From Epilithonimonas caeni DSM 17710 (GTDB taxonomy: Bacteria > Bacteroidota > Bacteroidia > Flavobacteriales > Weeksellaceae): a stretch of 64,000 nt of DNA. Within the stretch, counting starts at the first letter, position 1, and each line of letters begins with the position of its first letter. The notes under the pieces were generated by a model. It ran no database searches. It worked only from the letters and a program-made list of their open reading frames with translations, and had not been told where the DNA came from. The position numbers and the translations under genes were made by a program. Where the stretch lies: NCBI RefSeq assembly GCF_000426465.1, contig NZ_AUFK01000013.1, positions 372,001 to 436,000 on the forward strand, written 5' to 3'. Shown piece by piece: positions 61,881 through 64,000 of the stretch.

Positions 61881-62330
61881 ATGTTGAACGTTGGCGACTC
61901 TTTACCGGAATTTATCGGAACTAATCAAAACGGAGAACAAATCGATTCTCAAAAACTGAAAGGCAAAAAACTCGTTGTTTTCTTTTATCCGAAAGCGAGC
62001 ACGCCGGGTTGTACGGCGGAGGCCTGTAATCTGAGAGACAATTATTCGGTTTTGAAACAGAAAGGTTATCAGCTATTGGGTGTCAGTGCGGATTCTGTGA
62101 AACGTCAGAAAAATTTCAGTGATAAAAATGGATTACCGTTTGATGTGATTGCGGATGAAAATCATGATATCATTGACAAACTCGGAGTTTGGCAGCTGAA
62201 GAAATTTATGGGAAGAGAGTTTATGGGAATCGTGAGAACGACTTTTGTTTTCGATGAAAACGGAATTTGTATTCAGGTTATTGAAAAAGTGAAAACCAAA
62301 GACCACGCAGCTCAAATTTTAGACTTATAG
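61881..62330 (+). CDS. bcp: Thioredoxin-dependent peroxiredoxin (Bcp/PrxQ)
   Basis: The 149-residue peroxidase reduces hydroperoxides. The peroxidatic Cys is in FFYPKASTPGCTAEACNLRD, and the second Cys is five residues on (PGCTAEAC), the Bcp/PrxQ pattern. VFDENGICIQVIEKVK is the C-terminal part. No signal peptide, so it is cytoplasmic. Confidence 0.94.
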   Translation: MLNVGDSLPEFIGTNQNGEQIDSQKLKGKKLVVFFYPKASTPGCTAEACNLRDNYSVLKQKGYQLLGVSADSVKRQKNFSDKNGLPFDVIADENHDIIDKLGVWQLKKFMGREFMGIVRTTFVFDENGICIQVIEKVKTKDHAAQILDL

Positions 62331-62370
62331 TTGTCACTTTAAGATTGATTGAAATTAAATAAACTTCTCT

Positions 62371-63381
62371 ATGAAGAAATATTTTTTATTATACTGTATT
62401 TTGGTTTTCCAAATCTCTTATTCTCAGACTTTTAAAAATGATTCTATAAAACAATTTATTGATAAATCTTTTACATTAATAAAATCACATTCAATAAATG
62501 TTGATGATTTGGAAATGATTAAAAGCGATTTGTATTCAAAATCTGAAAATCTTTCTTCGGTAGATGAATTAGCGCCTTTGTATGAGGATGTCTTTCAGAA
62601 ATTAAATGACCATCACGGTGGTTTAAAATATAAGGGTAAAACATATGGCTGGAAAAAACCTTTAGCTTCTAACAATTTTTATTTGAAAGAAAAAATAAAA
62701 ACTGAAAAGATGGTTCGAAGCAAAGTCATCGATAAAAAATATGGATATATACGAATCCCGGGTAATGATGATTTCTCTTTTAAAAAAGTTGATAGCATTT
62801 CGGATGATATCATTTCACACATCAATGCTGTTAATTCGAATAAAATTAAAGGCTGGATTATTGACCTAAGATTGGATACGGGAGGAAATATGTATCCCAT
62901 TCTTCTTGGTTTGAAGAACTTCATTGGAAATAATTTGGTATTTGGAGGCTTTAACGATGCTAAGAATCAATCTAGTGGGAAATGGGCAATATATCAGAAC
63001 AAAATGTTAATTGATGGAGTTGAGTTGGAAAGTAAGACAACTTTAAAAAATCCGATAAAAGAAACAACACCAATAATTATTTTGACAAGCTGTTATACGG
63101 CAAGTGCCGGGGAAATGACGGCTATTTCTTTTATTGGAAGAAATCGGACTTTTATAGTTGGAGAACCAACTGCAAATTACACTACCGCCGTGCAAGGTTT
63201 TAAGATCAATAATATTGCTGGTATTAATCTGTCTACAGACTATGTGATAGACAGAAATCAAAAAATCTATAAAAATAATATAATACCTGATTTTGAGATT
63301 ATAGGCGGCGATGATTTGGAAAACTTAAAAAATGACCGAAAAATTATTAAGGCTTTACAATTATTAAAAGAGATAAATTAG
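62371..63381 (+). CDS. Exported S41-family (tail-specific protease-like) peptidase
   Basis: The 336-residue protein has a signal peptide (about 1-19, ending SYSQ). The S41 core has GYIRIPG, WIIDLRLDTGGNMYPIL and the nucleophile in TASAGEMTAISFIGR (Ser-Ala-Gly-Glu). A PDZ domain is not evident, so it is a short form. It may act on C-terminal peptides in the periplasm. Confidence 0.88.
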   Translation: MKKYFLLYCILVFQISYSQTFKNDSIKQFIDKSFTLIKSHSINVDDLEMIKSDLYSKSENLSSVDELAPLYEDVFQKLNDHHGGLKYKGKTYGWKKPLASNNFYLKEKIKTEKMVRSKVIDKKYGYIRIPGNDDFSFKKVDSISDDIISHINAVNSNKIKGWIIDLRLDTGGNMYPILLGLKNFIGNNLVFGGFNDAKNQSSGKWAIYQNKMLIDGVELESKTTLKNPIKETTPIIILTSCYTASAGEMTAISFIGRNRTFIVGEPTANYTTAVQGFKINNIAGINLSTDYVIDRNQKIYKNNIIPDFEIIGGDDLENLKNDRKIIKALQLLKEIN

Positions 63382-63416
63382 AGATTGCCAACAATATCAC
63401 CGAGATTACAGAATAA

Positions 63417-63896
63417 TTATTTTATTGGAATCCAAATCTCTTCCTCTGCAGAATTATCATTCGGATTATAATTGTCTCCAAAAATCTCAAAATGTGGTCT
63501 GTCATCAACCTCGAATTGATTTTCCGGAATGAAATTTTGAAAAATATATCTGAAAATTTCCGGTCCGTTTTCCGCTTTTCCTTTGTAATTGAAAACCAAA
63601 TATTTCCCACTTTCTAATTCAAACGATTCAAAATCATTTGGAATATTATCGAAATCAGAAACCTCAGCCAGAGCATATTTTATGAAATATTGATCAGGCG
63701 TGAAATTCTCAGGATAGATTTGAAGCGAAAATAATTGACTGGAAATTCGGTTTGTGATCTCACTTCTTCTCATCATAAATTTTCTCCAGACAATTGGTGT
63801 TTTATCTTCCTGAAAAGAAGTTGTGATGCCGAACCCAATTAATTTCTTCGGTTCAATATTTTCAATGCGATGAGGTAGATTGAATTCAGTTTTCAT
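63417..63896 (-). CDS. GyrI-like small-molecule-binding protein
   Basis: The 159-residue protein resembles the GyrI-like/AraC effector-binding fold (IENIEPKKLIGFGITTSF near the start; FESFELESGKYLVFNYKGKA; PHFEIFGDNYNPNDN; EEEIWIPIK at the end). No DNA-binding domain is attached, so it is a stand-alone binder. Its start overlaps the end of the upstream acetyltransferase gene (ATGAAAACTGA), so the two are coupled. Confidence 0.85.
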   Translation of the reverse strand: MKTEFNLPHRIENIEPKKLIGFGITTSFQEDKTPIVWRKFMMRRSEITNRISSQLFSLQIYPENFTPDQYFIKYALAEVSDFDNIPNDFESFELESGKYLVFNYKGKAENGPEIFRYIFQNFIPENQFEVDDRPHFEIFGDNYNPNDNSAEEEIWIPIK

Positions 63897-63999
63897 AATA
63901 CATCAATTCCTCATCATCGTTAGGAATCGCTACCATTTTTCGGAACTTAAGCCCTAATTTTTCAATCAATTTTTGGGAAGAGTAATTGTCTTTTGTCGT
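63886..63999 (-). CDS. C-terminal end of a GNAT-type acetyltransferase (partial)
   Basis: The minus-strand frame from the right edge reads KDNYSSQKLIEKLGLKFRKM and ends with YYEN and TGA at 63886-63888. The S-x-x-L-I-E-K-L-G-[LF]-K pattern is the usual end of a GNAT N-acetyltransferase. Only 37 residues are in view; the rest lies outside the window. Confidence 0.7.
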   Translation of the reverse strand, partial: TTKDNYSSQKLIEKLGLKFRKMVAIPNDDEELMYYEN

Positions 64000-64000
64000 A

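Noticed and set aside
1-64000. Prophage, insertion sequence or plasmid origin
   Set aside because: No transposase, integrase, replication or structural phage gene was found; the accessory character is confined to the toxin locus, the left edge and small repeats.

Overview
The window is AT-rich chromosomal DNA from a member of the Bacteroidota, most likely class Flavobacteriia and close to Chryseobacterium (family Weeksellaceae). The evidence is a gliding lipoprotein gene (gldH), a PorD-like type IX secretion gene, an alternative complex III (act) operon, the order bamD-rpoZ-coaBC-porD-recN, many SPI/lipoprotein-type N-termini, few Shine-Dalgarno sites, and promoters of the Bacteroidetes type (TTG, about 19 nt, TAnnTTTG). 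Genus level is an inference from gene content, not a database match.

Layout. 1-810: tail of an unknown gene and a frameshifted small gene, possibly a toxin/immunity remnant. 810-1211: intergenic region with a terminator and an array of four short hairpins. 1212-3748: WYL regulator and a GH3-type acyl-adenylating enzyme. 3717-9050 (minus): bamD, rpoZ, coaBC, porD, recN. 9263-15715: lepA, a YdeI-like protein, an M14 peptidase, a GH10 xylanase and an unknown gene. 15862-19445: M1 peptidase, coaX, tadA, an Rrf2 regulator. 19550-22308 (minus): FadL-type porin and SGNH lipoprotein. 22686-26947: ricT-like gene, gldH, PBP1A. 26989-31633: selO, a serine hydrolase, a membrane protein, a SPOR protein. 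31821-40261: actABCDEF, the quinol:cytochrome c/oxidase complex, not followed by cox genes here. 40339-42768: exonuclease, sufT, a cysteine-less OsmC paralogue, HMG-CoA lyase. 42769-44037: repeat-bearing spacer and an unknown gene. 44195-48975 (minus): polymorphic-toxin locus. 49139-53481: XRE regulator, pepT, sufE, two glycosyltransferases, VanZ-like protein. 53669-53969: three tRNA-Val genes. 54012-58738 (minus): folC, then a four-gene TonB-like/thioredoxin/ExbB cluster and an acidic unknown. 58964-64000: DUF885 lipoprotein, DinB-like protein, an Nth with no cysteine, Bcp, S41 peptidase, GyrI-like protein and the end of a GNAT acetyltransferase.

The most interesting region is 45070-48975. 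A 717-residue lipoprotein ends in an AHH-type nuclease tip and overlaps its immunity gene by one base. Immediately after a perfect 38-nt palindrome lies a second, start-less copy of the toxin tip with its own divergent immunity gene. A 54-nt stretch is identical between the two tips. This looks like a resident toxin plus an orphan tip/immunity cassette available for recombinational tip exchange. A second cluster worth attention (55346-58205) encodes two TonB-like proteins sharing a conserved cysteine pair, with a CxxC thioredoxin and an ExbB between them and no ExbD.

All calls come from reading the sequence and translated proteins; no similarity search was run.
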